From positions 1 through 64,000 of the forward strand of contig CANTFL010001013.1 in the NCBI GenBank assembly GCA_947650285.1: a stretch of DNA of 64,000 nt, written 5' to 3'. Within the stretch, counting starts at the first letter, position 1. Every line of letters begins with the position of its first letter. The position numbers and the translations under genes were made by a program. A model generated the notes under the pieces. That model saw only the letters and a list, made by a program, of their open reading frames with translations. It did no database searches and was not told the origin of the DNA. This document shows positions 25,048 through 37,603 of this stretch, piece after piece. The stretch is from Hyaloperonospora brassicae (taxonomy: Eukaryota > Oomycota > Peronosporomycetes > Peronosporales > Peronosporaceae).

Positions 25048-25979
25048 ATGACCGCCGCCCACGACGCAGCCGAAGCGCAGAAGACGTGCGTCGTGATCAT
25101 TGCAATCAACTGCCATGTTGTACTCTTATATACGTGTACTCACCCCTCTGCTGTCTCTGCTACTGCTATAGACTTGGCAACGAGGAATTCAACGCAAAGA
25201 ACTTTGACAAGGCGGTCGAGTGCTACTCGGAGGTGTTCCCCCTCGTTACTGATACTTTTCGCCTTTTATTAAAGGTACTGACTTAAGAGCTACTGTTGCA
25301 ACAGGCCATCCGCTTGAACCCGGACAACTACGTGTACTACTCGAACCGAAGTGCTGCCTACGGCGCTGTGAACAAGTGGGCACTCGCTGAACAAGACGCC
25401 CAAGAGTGTGTCAAGCGCCAGCCCGAGTTCGCCAAGGGCTACCACCGTCTCGCCAATGCGCAGCAGCAATTGGGCCGCCAACAAGAGGCTATTGAGACGC
25501 TCCAGACAGCCCAGAGCTTGGCGAGGGATCCGGATAAGGTGCCGGGTATAAAGAAGCTGCTGCGCCAGCTGCAACAAGAAGTGGCCCCCAAGAGCGCTTC
25601 GTTGCGGACAGACGGGCGCCATTGTCAAGTGCCGGGCCACATTGCAAAGGAGCTGCGAGAGCTGCAGCCGCACTTCCAACAGATCGAGCGGGAGCTCGAG
25701 CAAGTGGACCGGAAGCTGGCGGCGTCCGTGCGGCAGAAGAAGCGGCTGGCGCTGGTCGAGCACGAAGTGGCCGCCTTGCCGGAAGCCACGAGGACGTTCC
25801 GCAGCATTGGCAAACTGTTTGTGCAGGCGACGCGCGACGAAAGTGCGGCGAGCATCAAGGGCGAAGAGGAGCAAGTGGACGCCCACGTGTCGTCGCTCGA
25901 GGCGAGAAAGCAGTACCTGACTCGACAGAAGCAGCTGGTGCAGGACAACCTCACGGAACTCTTGGCGCAGTGCACGTGA
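25048..25979 (+). CDS. TPR domain fused to prefoldin subunit 1 (three exons)
   Basis: Exons 25048-25085, 25172-25232 and 25305-25979 join in frame to give about 257 aa. The introns have GTGCGT and GTGTTC donors and TATAG and ACAG acceptors. Residues ~15-120 form an STI1/Hop-like TPR array (LGNEEFNAKNFDKAVECY, YSNRSAAYGAVNKWALAEQD, KGYHRLANAQQQLGRQQEA). Residues ~145-250 match prefoldin subunit 1: a coiled coil, then TFRSIGKLFVQATRDE and a second coiled coil (LEARKQYLTRQKQLVQDNL). Prefoldin passes unfolded actin and tubulin to the chaperonin CCT. PFD1 is normally ~120 aa and free-standing, so the TPR could add Hsp70/Hsp90 docking, which is inference. The start is the only ATG that allows correct splicing into the TPR. 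Confidence 0.85.
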
Positions 25980-26780
25980 TTGCTGGATGGACGACAGTCA
26001 CAAGACTTGTGGTGGAGACGATCGTGTGGAGAATGGACGTGGAGTGTCTTGGACCCCGTCAAGAGAGCTGCAGTTGGTTTATTGTCAGTGTGAGGACGAT
26101 GCAGACAGAGCTTGACAGACAAGTCGGACTGTGTACGTCGATATGATCAGAAGCCCCTGACCAGTGTTCTTCTTGTTGCACACAGATAGGCACGTGGGTT
26201 CATAGGTCGACTGTTGGTAGACGACCACTGACACTGATGAACATATGAGGCACAACAGTGACAGTAGTGATTGGCCAGCGACTCCTACTGTGTCGACTAT
26301 GGCGTTATGGTGTGTCTCTTTGCTCCGTGGTCGTGCCAGCTCCTCTCAATTGTCATGTCACTCACTACCTCTGTCCGACATGTGGTGTCCATCGACGGCA
26401 TCAGCGCGTTTCGTCAACACGAAAAAACCCAGCACTTCCCTCGTTTTAACACCGATACGACCGCCCATCGTTTCTAAACACCACACCGCCTCCGACGTGT
26501 CACTGTCCAATCACAACGTGTCAAAACCCACCGGACAGAGCCCCCACCGTCGCTGACTCCGCTCTCACTCTCATCGTATCCGCCGCTTCTATCACCGCCA
26601 CGAGCGACACGTCCCGCCCATTGGTCTCTCTCTCTCTCTCTCTCTCGGCCTCGAACACGTGTACTGCTCGCGCCTATCTGTATACCTGTATACAACGAAA
26701 CGAGCGCTCACGGTGTAGCCGACCAACGCGAAGCCCCGCGCAGCACATCGCATCGTCCGTCACAACAAAAGCCGTTGTCC
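25980..26780. promoter_or_regulatory. Intergenic region with (TC)n tract upstream of the lipid-transfer gene
   Basis: It holds the 3' flank of the TPR-prefoldin gene and the promoter side of the next gene. A TC dinucleotide run lies at 26625-26646, about 135 nt before the next start codon. No gene is supported. Confidence 0.4.
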
Positions 26781-29700
26781 ATGCAGGCGCTGCAAGACGC
26801 GCAGCAGCGCTTTAATGACCTCGTGAATAATGACACTGTACGTATTTATACCATCAACGGGGGGGGGGGTCGTGTCACTACTGAGAGGGCCACGTCGTTG
26901 CAAAAACGAGGCCGGTCCATTACCCGTGCCTAATGTAGGAAGTGACCTGATTTGATGTGTCGTTTGTTCTGTTGTGTCGTCGGCTATTGTGTCATTCGCT
27001 CTGTTGTGTCGTTTTTGCGGTTTTGGATATGACAATTGTGATCATACGTGTGTCTCTGTTTATGTGTCCCTCTGTTTATGTGTCTCTGTGTCTTGTAGTG
27101 GCCCGAGCGCGTCCCCGTGACGAGTCTGCCGGACTTTGATGCCTCGTACATGAAGGAAGGGTTCTTGCAAAAGAAAGGCCAGCGGCTCAAAGGCTGGAAG
27201 CGTCGGTGGTTCGTCTGCGACGGCCGCACGCTGTCGTACTATATCTCGAAGAAGGACCGACGGCCGAATGCTGTGATCCCACTTGAAGGCTGCAGTGTCC
27301 AGGACGGCGGACTGAGTGAGACGTGGAACTCGCCGCGCATTTACTTGACGGACCCAGCGACCAGTATCATGTACTGCCTGTCGGCTGAAGAAGGAACTGT
27401 CGTCACGCAATGGCTCAGTGTCCTGCAAACTGCAGTCGCTCGCGTGCACACGGGGTCGACTGGAAGCGACGCGAGCGTCGAGTCGTCGTCGCACGGGTCG
27501 GCGCTCAAGAGCTCTGCCCTGCGACCGCAGCACAAGGCACAGGCGCCACCAGTGCCGTCGTTGTCGGACGACGAAGATAGTCGTGGGCATCTCAAGCGCG
27601 CATCGTCGATGGAACCCACTTCGACGCTCCCACGTTCGTCAATGTCAGCGCTAGTCGGATCAAGTGCGCCTGTGTCGCTGAATACAGCTACAAGCGGCGA
27701 GAAGAAGCGTGCTGTACGGATGGTATCAGCACCGTTGGCGACCGGTAGTAGCTCGACGAGCACGACGACAGTGCCGTTGCAGCAACAATCTCACCACCGC
27801 CCTCGTCGGACAAAGACACAGCGCTTGCCGACAACCATCTCGCTGGAGAATGAGCTGTCGCATGGACTGGATGTCCTGGAGGCCCTCTTGTGCGGCCATA
27901 GCCCGACAGGATCGGCGTCATCGATTCGCAATCACGTTATGTTTCGACCCATGGGTGCATCGAACGGCGTGCTGCGTAGCCTTGGGACGGGCATGAGCTC
28001 TGGGAAGCAGTATGCGCGAGCGAGCGTCGTGCTGCCCGTATCGTCCGAAGTGGCGGCGATATTGCTGACCGACCATGCGCGCCGCGCCGAGTGGGATTTA
28101 CACTTCCCACAGTCATCGCACATCGCCACGTTTGACGATGCAACGGATCTCGTGCACTTGTCGAGTGGCGGCTTTGCGCAAGTCCAGAAAACGAGACCTT
28201 TCGTGGCACCACACGTGGCTGCTGCAGCGTGTGCTCTGTGCGCAGCGCTTTTGTGGAGTGCTGCGTCGTGGGAGGCGTTGTTCACTGCTATGGCATACGC
28301 TGCCGCGATTGGTGGTATCGTGAGCACCGTGGATCACAGTGCGTTTACCGTGCCCCGCGATTTGGTGCTTTTGCGTCACATGCGGGAGTCTGCTGCGCCT
28401 GAATCGCACGATTCGAGCGAAGACAAGTCCGTGGATGAGATGGGTCGATCCGTGGTGCTCATTTTGGAAAAGTCAGTGGTGAACGAGCTGAAACCAGTCA
28501 CACCTGGAACTGTGCGTGCGTATGTGGGCTTGAGTGGCTGGCTACTAGAGCCTGTTGCATCAGGACGCGCCACATTGGTCACCTACATTACCGACTTGGA
28601 TATGCAGGGATGGTTATCACCCTCAACACGTCAAAGTTTTTTGCTTTCGCGCCTGGACTGTGTGTCTGTTCTGAGCGAATACGTCAACCAGGCGCAGTTG
28701 TGTGGATCAGAGCTTGGCTTTGGTGGTGGTCTGGACGAGGACGGCGACGGTGACGGCGAGTACGATCCTCGAAGTGGTGGATACGAGGAGACCAGCGAAG
28801 GAAGTGTTGGAGATGCTGCCGATAGTGAGTCGTCTGCGATCTTCCACCCGAAGACATACATGCGTGGCATGATGCCGTTACCCAGCGGTGGCCTAAAACT
28901 GATCGACAAAGAGGTCGCAAAGAAGCAAGGTGGTGTGGTAAAGGATGTCATCAAGTCTGCTGGAGCGAAGATCCTGGAGGGCAAGTCAGCAGTTAGTCTG
29001 TCACTGCCTGTGCGTATTTTTGAGCCTCGCACGAATCTGGAACGTGTGTGTGATTTGATGCTGTATGCGCCGACGTTCCTGAACGTTGCGTACGCGCAGA
29101 CTGACCCGTTGGAGCGCTTCAAATACGTCATGGCATTTGCTGTGGCAGGGCTTCATCACAGCGTTGGCCAGCTGAAGCCGTTCAACCCGATTCTAGGCGA
29201 GACGTTCCAGTCCACGCTGAACGACGGCACGGATGTCAGCTGCGAGCACACGAGCCATCACCCGCCTATCAGCAATTTTCAGTTCACGGGTGACAAGTAC
29301 TCTATTGCTGGTTTTGTGCTTTGGCACGCCAGTATGAGTGTGAAGTCCAACGCAATGCTCAATACAAACAAGGGGCCTGTTCGCATCACTTTCCCGGACG
29401 CAAAAGACCTTCCTGGAACGACTGTTGAGTACAACTTGCCGTACTTGCAGATTGGTGGTCTGCTGTGGGGGGATCGTACGGTCGATATCATGGGCAACAT
29501 GGTGTTTGAAGACAAGAAGAACCATCTGCAGTGTGAACTACGCTTGAACCCGGATGCAAAGTCGGGCATGGGCGGCATGTTCATGTCGTCGAAGACGCCG
29601 ACCGATTCTCTCCGCGGTGTGGTCTTGGACACGTCGGTTTCGCCTTCGCGTGAGATCTGTGACGTTTCTGGCTCGTGGCTGCACGACCTTGTCGTTGGCA

Positions 29701-29942
29701 ACAAGACGTACTGGGACATCAACAAGTACCAGAGTGGTTACATGGTGCCTTATCCGAAAGACAAGATCTTGGCGTCCGACTCTCGGCACCGCGAGGATCT
29801 ACATTACCTGGCAACAGGAGACCTGGATGAGTCGCAGGAGTGGAAGGTGAAGTTGGAGGTTCTGCAGCGGGCTGACCGCAAAGCGCGTCTAGAGGGTCGA
29901 CGTCCGAACCACTGGTCATACCGCAGTGCTGGTGGTCACTGA
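26781..29942 (+). CDS. PH-START-ORD (oxysterol-binding-protein-related) lipid-transfer protein
   Basis: Exon 1 (26781-26837, 19 codons) and exon 2 (27099-29942) join in frame across a 261-nt intron (GTACGT...TTGTAG), giving ~966 aa. The intron contains an 11-G run (26859-26869) and TGTGTC-rich sequence. Residues ~34-135 are a PH domain (YMKEGFLQKKGQRLKGWKRRW), which usually binds phosphoinositides. Residues ~298-548 are START-like, ending GLSGWLLEPVASGRATLVTY and MQGWLSPSTRQSFLLSRL. Residues ~657-966 are the OSBP-related domain, with FNPILGETFQ and the fingerprint EHTSHHPPIS at ~736. Two lipid-transfer folds on one chain suggest sterol/phosphoinositide exchange at contact sites. A ~38-residue Ala-rich hydrophobic stretch (residues ~389-427) interrupts the START part. 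Confidence 0.9.
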
Positions 29943-30135
29943 CACGATTGTCGTGTTTCCTCAACATTGCAAATAAAGTCGTTCAACATGCACGGTACTA
30001 CCAATGCGTTCACTCATCTCCCCAGTTGACGTTCATTTCTGCAATCATTAGCGGCAACAGCGCATCTTCTGTAGCCTAGCTAGCTATTGTGTAGTAACTG
30101 TGCCGTCTTCTGTCCCGTCGAGATGGTGCCAAAAC

Positions 30136-33100
30136 TTACTTCCATGCCGTCTGCAGCGCCTTGCGCCGCGCAAGAGCCTTCGTGAGATACGTTGCCACGA
30201 GAAAAGCCAAGCACAGCAAAATCAGCATCTCGTGGTTGAAGTCGGACGGAAGCAGATCGAACGACTTTGCCGGTGCCATGCGCACGTAGAACATGTCAAG
30301 ACCGTGAGCGAATACCAGCGTAGTCGACTCGAGCTCGGTGGAGGCCGTGCTGATCGCGTTCAAGTTCTCCACCGTTTGATTGTACGTCAGCATGGCCTGA
30401 GGTCGGTTGTACACGGGCACTATCGGCGAGTACATCATCAGTCCTTCCGCCTGCTCCTCCGGCGTTGGTGGCTTCTCGGGCTGACGCGGGTCGATCAAGT
30501 TGCGGACCAGCTTATATATCTGACCCGTCTCCATGCCGACCAAGACAGACGGAGGGGTGATGCCGTGCGCCGTCACCGTCACCTGCAAGGACTACAGAAA
30601 CAAATAAATAGGCATGGTCAGTAATGACGTGATGATGCTAGCAAATATGAGCAGACATGTCAGCGCAGTTACCGTAATCTTGGTGGGGTAAATGAAGCTC
30701 TTTTGGAGGATAAAGGGTGCCCTGGGATCGAACGATGACCACGTAGAAGTCCACGATGGGCGCTTCCACGGGTTGAGTGAGTGCATGCCCACGGCACCAT
30801 CGAAAAGCGATAGTGACACCATCTCCGAGCGCTTCTCCTCTACGTTCCAGTACGAGTACACCATCCAGTTCTCGCTTTGCACCATGCGCACAGGTCCCTT
30901 TGCATGGATATGGCGAGCACGGTGGATAATGCGTCCTGCCACAGAGTCGATCAAACTCACGTAAAGCGTAGACGAAGCCTCATTGCCATCTCCTGAGAGC
31001 TCGGTTGCGATCGTAGCTATTCCAAACAGGTTTGGATTCAGGTACTTTATCAGCAACGAGTCGTCGCCAGTGATGGTCACTGCTGAGTCAACGACCAAGT
31101 GATCATGGTGGCGAGACGTTGCAATCACGCGCTGCTCACGAGGCAGAACGATGGACCATACTTCGCGAGCGCGGTACTCAACGACGCTGGCATCACGGTT
31201 GCTTTCGATTGCATACCCACGAAGCACGTTCAGGCGTTCGTCAAACCGGTAGAAGTAAAAGTGCTCCAGCTCTGGATGCACAATGCCTGCCGTATCCTGT
31301 GGGTAAAGCGACACCTTCAATGAATCCTCCGAGATTACAGCCACCGCGCGACGCGCCACCGGCTCTTCATCAGTTGCGAGGTGCTTTCGCTTAGGCAGCA
31401 GGACCACCCACGAAGCACCCTTACCTGTACCAGCGTCGGCCGCATCCAACTGGCGACCATCATCGCCATCAAACCACACAAGCTTTGACGAGTTGGAAGC
31501 TAGCAACAACTCAGCACCCGAACCAAGGGCCGGGTGGTCGCGAGTCACGAAGAGCTGGTACTCCGGGCCCACGAACACTGACCATGCTACTGTGCTAGCT
31601 TCAGCGCGGATAGCAAACAGCTTGCCGCTCTCAGTAAGCACGATGATGTACTTCGAGAAACCAAAGAAGTGAGCATTAGGCGGCTCTTTACGCGCAGCGC
31701 GAGATCGATCCACACCACGCTGGCGAGTGCCGTCGCCTAGTAGCGACGAGGAGAACGCAATCACTTTGTCGACAAACTGCCGGAGATGCTTGATCTCCAG
31801 CTGCAGTTCCTCCACGAAAGAAGGAATGTGCTTCAGTGCTTGCTTCTCAATCTCTGTCTCTGCTGGGGTAATCCAACGCACGTGCTTAATGTTCGCCAGC
31901 GATTCTTCGCGCACCCACTGGACGTTCCCATTGCTAGCAGCATCAGCCCCGTCATTGTTCGACATCATTACAAGAGCGTCATCCTTCAAGACTACCACAG
32001 CATGGCAACTCGGACCGACGTCCTTCTTCACGTCGGAACATTCAACGAACGCGCGCCGAACATCGCCGCCAAACGATGCTACGTCTAGTTCAGCTTTCCA
32101 AGAGACAGAGACCGAGCTCTGGCCCAACGCATACGACGTGACTTCCAGCATTTTGCTAGAGCTTGTTGCAGCAACGTGGAGAAGCACCGAGGTATCCGTC
32201 ACGGATTCTACGACAGCGCCTTCAGCAACCACAGCAACAACTTCCAGCGCAAGTGCGCCAGAGACTTTGAGAATCGCTCGCTTTCCAGATGCCAGAATCA
32301 GCACCAGTGCATTCAAAGTGCCCGAATCCACTGCCACAACCTTGTCACCGGCTAGCTTGAGTGAGCTGAGAGCTGTTTTCGAAGCACCCTTCATGTTCTC
32401 TAGACCCTGCAGCAGCAAGTGGTCCTTTGTGAGCGTTACCATAACCACCTTGCGCTGCTCACTGTCGTGACACAGCGCCTTGACAATCGGCTCACCGCTC
32501 TCGTCCTGCTTGTCAATGTCCAGACGAGTGTAGGGGTTCAAGACGTGACCCGACGTGACGTCAAACTGCACTACGTGACGGCCTGCCATCACAAACAGCA
32601 CTGCATTGTCCGAGCTCAAGTGCCACAACAGCGTCGCGTCCTCAGTAGCTGCCGCAGCAATGTCTTCAGGAAGCGTCTGCACATTCACTGTTCCGTCCTT
32701 GAGATACACTGTAGCCACACTCGAGGACGTCACTACCACCGAGTGGTCGCTGTCTAGTGCAAAGAGACCACCAAACACAGTCTTGTCCTGATCACGACCG
32801 GCACTTGTCGTCACTTCGTCCCACAACAGCACGCCCGAGTCCGAGTCCCAGAGTCTCACATTGCGCCCAGATCTGAGCCATCACGCCACGGGTCACGTCA
32901 CCTGCTTTGTTGTGTACCCTCTACAAACGCATCGCTAGCACGTACCGTGACACTGATACAATGCCAAAGGTCGTCCACTGAATGTCGTCAATTGCGTCTC
33001 CTGCAATAGCCCCACCGCCGAAAAAAGCACATTTAGCTTTTTTAAAACACACTTGTCCTGTTTTGAGGTGTATCGGTCCCCTAACCCCTCGTACCTTCGG

Positions 33101-33383
33101 GAAACACGCGCCGCCATTGGATCTCGCCGGTTTCCAAGTCCAAACGCGCCAGGGCCCGCGTCGCCTCGTCTGACGCCACGTACACGTCGCGCTTAGGTGC
33201 GTCCGTTAAGTGCGGATCGCGGGCCACAGCAGTGCCGCTGCTGAATGCGACAGCGTGCACGCGCCCCACGAGTTTCGTGCTCCAGTCAAACTCGCCCGCT
33301 TGGTCGGCGTACAGGCCATAAGCTGCAGTGAAGCTTAGCGCTGCAACTACCAGGAGCCTCGGAAGCGGCTGCAGCGGCGCCAT
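30136..33383 (-). CDS. EMC1: ER membrane protein complex subunit 1 (four exons)
   Basis: Exons 33383-33095, 33000-32946, 32872-30673 and 30591-30136 join in frame to exactly 1000 codons (999 aa), the usual EMC1 length. Introns are 94, 73 and 81 nt, with donors GTACGA, GTACGT and GTAACT. A signal peptide (residues ~1-22) is followed by the conserved LYADQAGEFDWSTKLVGRV. A large PQQ-like beta-propeller lumenal part follows. The C-terminal region holds SFIYPTKIT, FAHGLDMFYVRMAPAKSFDL and one membrane helix (LILLCLAFLVATYLTKAL). EMC1 is the big lumenal scaffold of the EMC insertase for weakly hydrophobic and tail-anchored membrane segments. It converges with the lipid-transfer gene, leaving 193 bp between their stops. 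Confidence 0.95.
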
Positions 33384-34531
33384 CGTTAGAAATTCCGATC
33401 GTCAAGGAGTGGTGGTGGATTGGAAGTGGTCGTCCCGGATAGAAACCGAAAATGTGGTGCACATCGAATATAGAGGTCACGCAGCGCGTCGTGAGGCAAA
33501 TAAAAAGCGCTTTTTCGATCGATGCAGCTGTTTGGTTGTAGGATAGCGTACCTAGCGAGAGGGCAACAAAGTACGGACGCGTGTGGGAATGACTCGTTTA
33601 CAGGTTGGCATACGCTGTGTATTGAGTACTTCGTTGGCGGTTGAGTGCTGTGTTTGTGTTGGCGACCACGAGTCGGCAGGAAATGGTGGCTACGTTTCGT
33701 CAGTTGTAACAACAACAACGATGGACATGTACGATCTGTTCAATGATTTGAGGTAGACTTGTTTTAGCTGTAGAATATGCGATCTAGATGTATCGTACCA
33801 TGTCAGCCGATGTGGCCGTATATAGTGCTGATGGCGCAAGTTATGCCAGCCCCGAGAAGGTCAAAGTCGTCGCTGTTCATGCAAGATTTAAGTACTAGTG
33901 ATGTCCTGTTTGCAGCAAGATGATTGGGACTCTCACCAGTATATGACCTGCAAAAGGCATTTTCATGATTCGAGAAATGCCATCCATTCGTCGCGACTGA
34001 TATGCTTCGTTCAGGTAAGCAGAAGTACAACGTGAAGCCGCACTGTTGGATCGATAAGTAACCAAAAGTAAGCAATCAATTGACGTTCTGCTCCGTGTGA
34101 GACCGGCTGACTCACACCAGTCGAAAGAATTTGTCATGCGGTTGAACCTGTTTATCGTTCTGGGACCCACTTCATACTTTGCGCAAATTGATGCGATTCA
34201 GGCAGACAATGCATTACCTTGAACGTGATAAGGCGTGAATGGGCAGCCTCTTCACTTCGACCATAGACCTTGGTGCATCAACTCGCACCGATATGAGCAT
34301 TCGCATATGGTAGAAGCGCAAGCTACTGACTGGATTTTTACAGGTGCTAAACATCGTCTTCAACGTCAACCTTACGTGAGAGATTTATGCTGGGACTGAG
34401 CAGCGATGCTGATCGATGCAGCACACACAAAAGAGACGCTTGCGCTACTAGTTGATCTTGGTTACTGCCTGAATGGCATCATTCTTGCTTGCACGGTCGC
34501 TTTTCGAGAAGCTGCCAGTCTAGTGTCGTTT

Positions 34532-34637
34532 GCGTTGTATAAGGTCTTTTTCTGTGACAACAGTACTTGCTTGCCAGCTCAGAGTAAGGATGATCGCGTT
34601 GTTGAATGTCTGTTTTCTGTGGCAACAGTTCTTGCTT
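34532..34637. repeat. Diverged direct repeat, ~65-nt period
   Basis: A ~42-nt segment containing TTTTCTGTGACAACAGTACT recurs 65 nt later as TTTTCTGTGGCAACAGTTCT. Two copies were seen. Confidence 0.6.
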
Positions 34638-36025
34638 GTCGACACCCTGAATGAGGATCAAACATCGGATACACAAACAGATCCGACACCACCAGACCCC
34701 TCACTGGGAAGGGTCGATCTTTCTCATTTCGATTGGACAAATGTGTATGAATGCCAAATTTTTCACTTCGTTATCTTGCCGGTTTTCAGTTCGTTATCTT
34801 ACCAGGCATGTTTGCATCGGGTCGTAAAATATGCTTTCTTGGTAAAAAATTTCCGACCATGTGCAGTATCGAAACTTATCTCCACTTTTATTTGGTGTGT
34901 ATTGTTATTATCGAACCTTGTCGATGATACGTTTATCTTTCACTCATTTTAGCGTGTACTTCTTGTAAAACCATCGATGCAATGCATACAAAACAAATGA
35001 GCCAGACTGACGCAAAAGACTGCTTTTAGCACGTTTGATCTTGCTGTTGACAAGTTGCACCGACTGACTTCATCGGCGGTCTTAGGCGTCGAACGCCGAA
35101 AGGTTGCATTGACTCACTTCTACGATCGCACAAGCTGAGCGCAAGTCATCTCTGGGTACATTCCAAATGTACTAATATGATGCTGATGATCATGAGGTCT
35201 CCGTCTAGGCGGGGCATGACTTCGAGACAATAACAATTTGGTCGCAAAAGAACAAACTAGTATATGAAGAAAGCTGACAGGTAACGTGGTAGACATGGGT
35301 ACAAAGGACAAAAGAGAGGTTGATGTATATTGCTCAAGCATATACATATGAAGTGGCAGCGCCAAATGCCGTTGATCTATATCATTCGCATGTCTAATTA
35401 ATTGGAGTCTTACGCGTGTAAACAAAGCAGAGAGGCGGGAGAGGCGCAAAATAGCTGAGTAAAAATGTTTTATTTTACTAGATATGTTCTCGATTCTACG
35501 GCGAGGCAGAAGGCTACGTCATTAATGCTGCCTTCTTATGGAAAAGGTTACGGGCAGGCGAAAGAAACCCGGCATGTAGAGCTCTCGTGTGATGCTTCTT
35601 ATCTACCGACACCCAAGCAGCAGCATTGTCGAAGTGCTATTGGTCACATTGTACCATCATACGGATATCGCAAAGGAAGTGCAACACTTTTTTTGCCCTA
35701 GACTACGCATCTGTGAGGAGAGTGGTATATCGACAGTTGTGACTTATCAAGCGCTTGTTAATAATCAGCGTAGGCTTTTCCTCGGAAGAGTCGAGTCAAT
35801 AGTGTGGCCTATGCAATACAACATGGACTACATCGAGCACAGCTTCGACTTTATCGTTTAAGTGAACAATCTACAGTCGAAGGGATCCATGAATGAAGAG
35901 ATCGATAGATTAATCATTATTATGGATACAACACGATGGAGATGGACAACATGTATTGCCGATCCATCTAGCCCTTTGGCTTCAGAGCTATAATCAAGTC
36001 GATGGAGCTGCGTATCGAAACCATT

Positions 36026-36073
36026 TGCATACACCCATGTTCTACCATCTGCATACATCCATGTTCTATGATG
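36026..36073. repeat. 24-nt tandem duplication
   Basis: TGCATACACCCATGTTCTAC and its following 4 nt are repeated directly next to each other with four mismatches. Confidence 0.65.
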
Positions 36074-37198
36074 TATCGCTTCATATACAAAAGGCTAAGC
36101 TTCACATATGCAGCAATTAGGCGGACACTCTTTGTAGCGATTGATCGCCAGCCTCCGTTGCTATATAGCGTGTGAATCAATCCGTGGAACGAAAGCTTCC
36201 GTATGCTTACGCACAGCAGTATGTCTCGTAAGTATGCTTCGTCAGTGTTCGTGCCATCTTGATATGACCTCGCGTCAGCCCCATCAACGCCGAGTGAGAC
36301 AGCACTGACTCAACGTAGCGAATCGTGGTCCTTTCGCTATGCGAGTCGTACCGCGGCCGATTGGTCTGAGCTGTCATTAAGATGCATGCCGAGCCACAGT
36401 GGCTGCGTAAAACTTTTTGAACTGTGATTCGTTCTGCGCGCTAGGGAAGAGGGAGTGCGACGACACTTTGTCCCTTTCGTTTAGTACTATCGCCACCAAG
36501 TACGACAACTGGGTTAGACGACGACACTCAAGCCAAAAGCGACGAGTCAACATGGAAGAAAGCGTTGCACCTAGCACATACTTTATCAAGTGCAGCGTTG
36601 AGGACTAGTGAAGGCTATACCAATTGCCTCACATATGAAATCAAGACCTTCAGCTCTGCGATGCAGTCCACTCGTTGCCTCCATCAGAGCAGAAGTCTAC
36701 CATATATGCGGAGGACCTGATCTATACCACACGCGTACGCCATCTCACCATCCTGGAACTCATCACCCCGGTTTCCATTTCGAAAACGTCACCGCCCAGC
36801 GCGACGTATGTTATCGTCTTCATGCACCGAGAGCTGAGTCATCGTAGTCACTATCTTTGCCGTCAATATTGCGCGATCACTTTGGTGGTCTTCCTACCCG
36901 TTCTCCACCGCCCTTACAGATACGTCTGGCTACGCTCATGAAGTGCAGTATACGACATAAGCCAGCGTCGACAAAAACAAAGGCATAGTCGAGTAAGCGG
37001 CCGGTAGGCAAAGCACAGGTGGGTAAAAAAGACAAGTAATGCACAAATCCTTTGTTTCAAGCCGGAACCAGCTCCTCTCTGACCGAATCTTAGCCCTGTC
37101 GTTCGAATGCGCTCCTTGTCGTGCACGACTCATGACAATCATTAGCTGAAGCCGAGCCGATGCTCGCTTGATACGGTAGTGTCGCTAGCGTGCGGCGT

Positions 37199-37603
37199 TC
37201 ACGTGTGCGAATGAAGTAAAGCTTCTTCCTCAGCTAGAGTATTCTCGGGAAAGTTCGAGGACTCGCAGAAGTGCTGCTGCAGCTCGGCCATCAATTGCTG
37301 CTCCGCTTTCGCGTGGGCGTCGTACACTGGTGCTGGCGTCTTGGTTCGAAGCACGGCTTCCGACAACAACGTGTCCTCCATCGGTGAAAACTCGGGAAAA
37401 GCTGATGCCGCCGAGAAGTGGCTGGCCGCGAGCTCTTCGAGCGTCCCGCTGAGGTTCAGGTCCGCCTGAGCAGCGGCATTGTTCAGGCTCGTGAGCGGCG
37501 CCTTTGAGGACAGTAGAGCCACGAAAAGCGGTCTGGATGTAACGATACTGCGGGTGACAAGCTGATGCTGGTGAGTTAGCGAGCGAGAAACGATGCGAAA
37601 CAT
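37199..37603 (-). CDS. Small protein with probable mitochondrial presequence
   Basis: The frame is open further upstream, but the ATG at 37603 gives a typical presequence (MFRIVSRSLTHQHQLVTRSI): Arg-rich, amphipathic, with no acidic residues in the first ~35. The 134-aa product then becomes acidic, with two similar FPE-containing segments (SAFPEFSPMEDTLLSEA and SNFPENTLAEEEALLHS). I do not recognise a family. A single exon, an ATG with a good presequence and biased codon use support a real gene. It is divergently transcribed from the ZNFX1-type helicase, 586 bp apart. Confidence 0.5.
   Translation of the reverse strand: MFRIVSRSLTHQHQLVTRSIVTSRPLFVALLSSKAPLTSLNNAAAQADLNLSGTLEELAASHFSAASAFPEFSPMEDTLLSEAVLRTKTPAPVYDAHAKAEQQLMAELQQHFCESSNFPENTLAEEEALLHSHT

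Larger units (their letters stand above)
33384..37198. other. 3.8-kb gene-poor stretch
   Basis: Only short frames without family resemblance occur on either strand. The first few hundred bases will contain the EMC1 promoter. Two small tandem duplications (near 34.5 and 36.0 kb) are the only structure I can point to. Confidence 0.5.

Noticed and set aside
25290..25886. Minus-strand 198-codon frame opposite the TPR-prefoldin gene
   Set aside because: It is a shadow of a GC-rich coding exon; the sense strand shows clear TPR and prefoldin signatures with correct splicing.
28200..28325. Retained intron explaining the hydrophobic START insert
   Set aside because: No acceptable donor with a pyrimidine-rich acceptor was found and the frame is kept, so I left it as protein.
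31727..32470. Plus-strand 247-codon frame
   Set aside because: It is antisense to the EMC1 main exon, Ser/Thr-rich and without domains.
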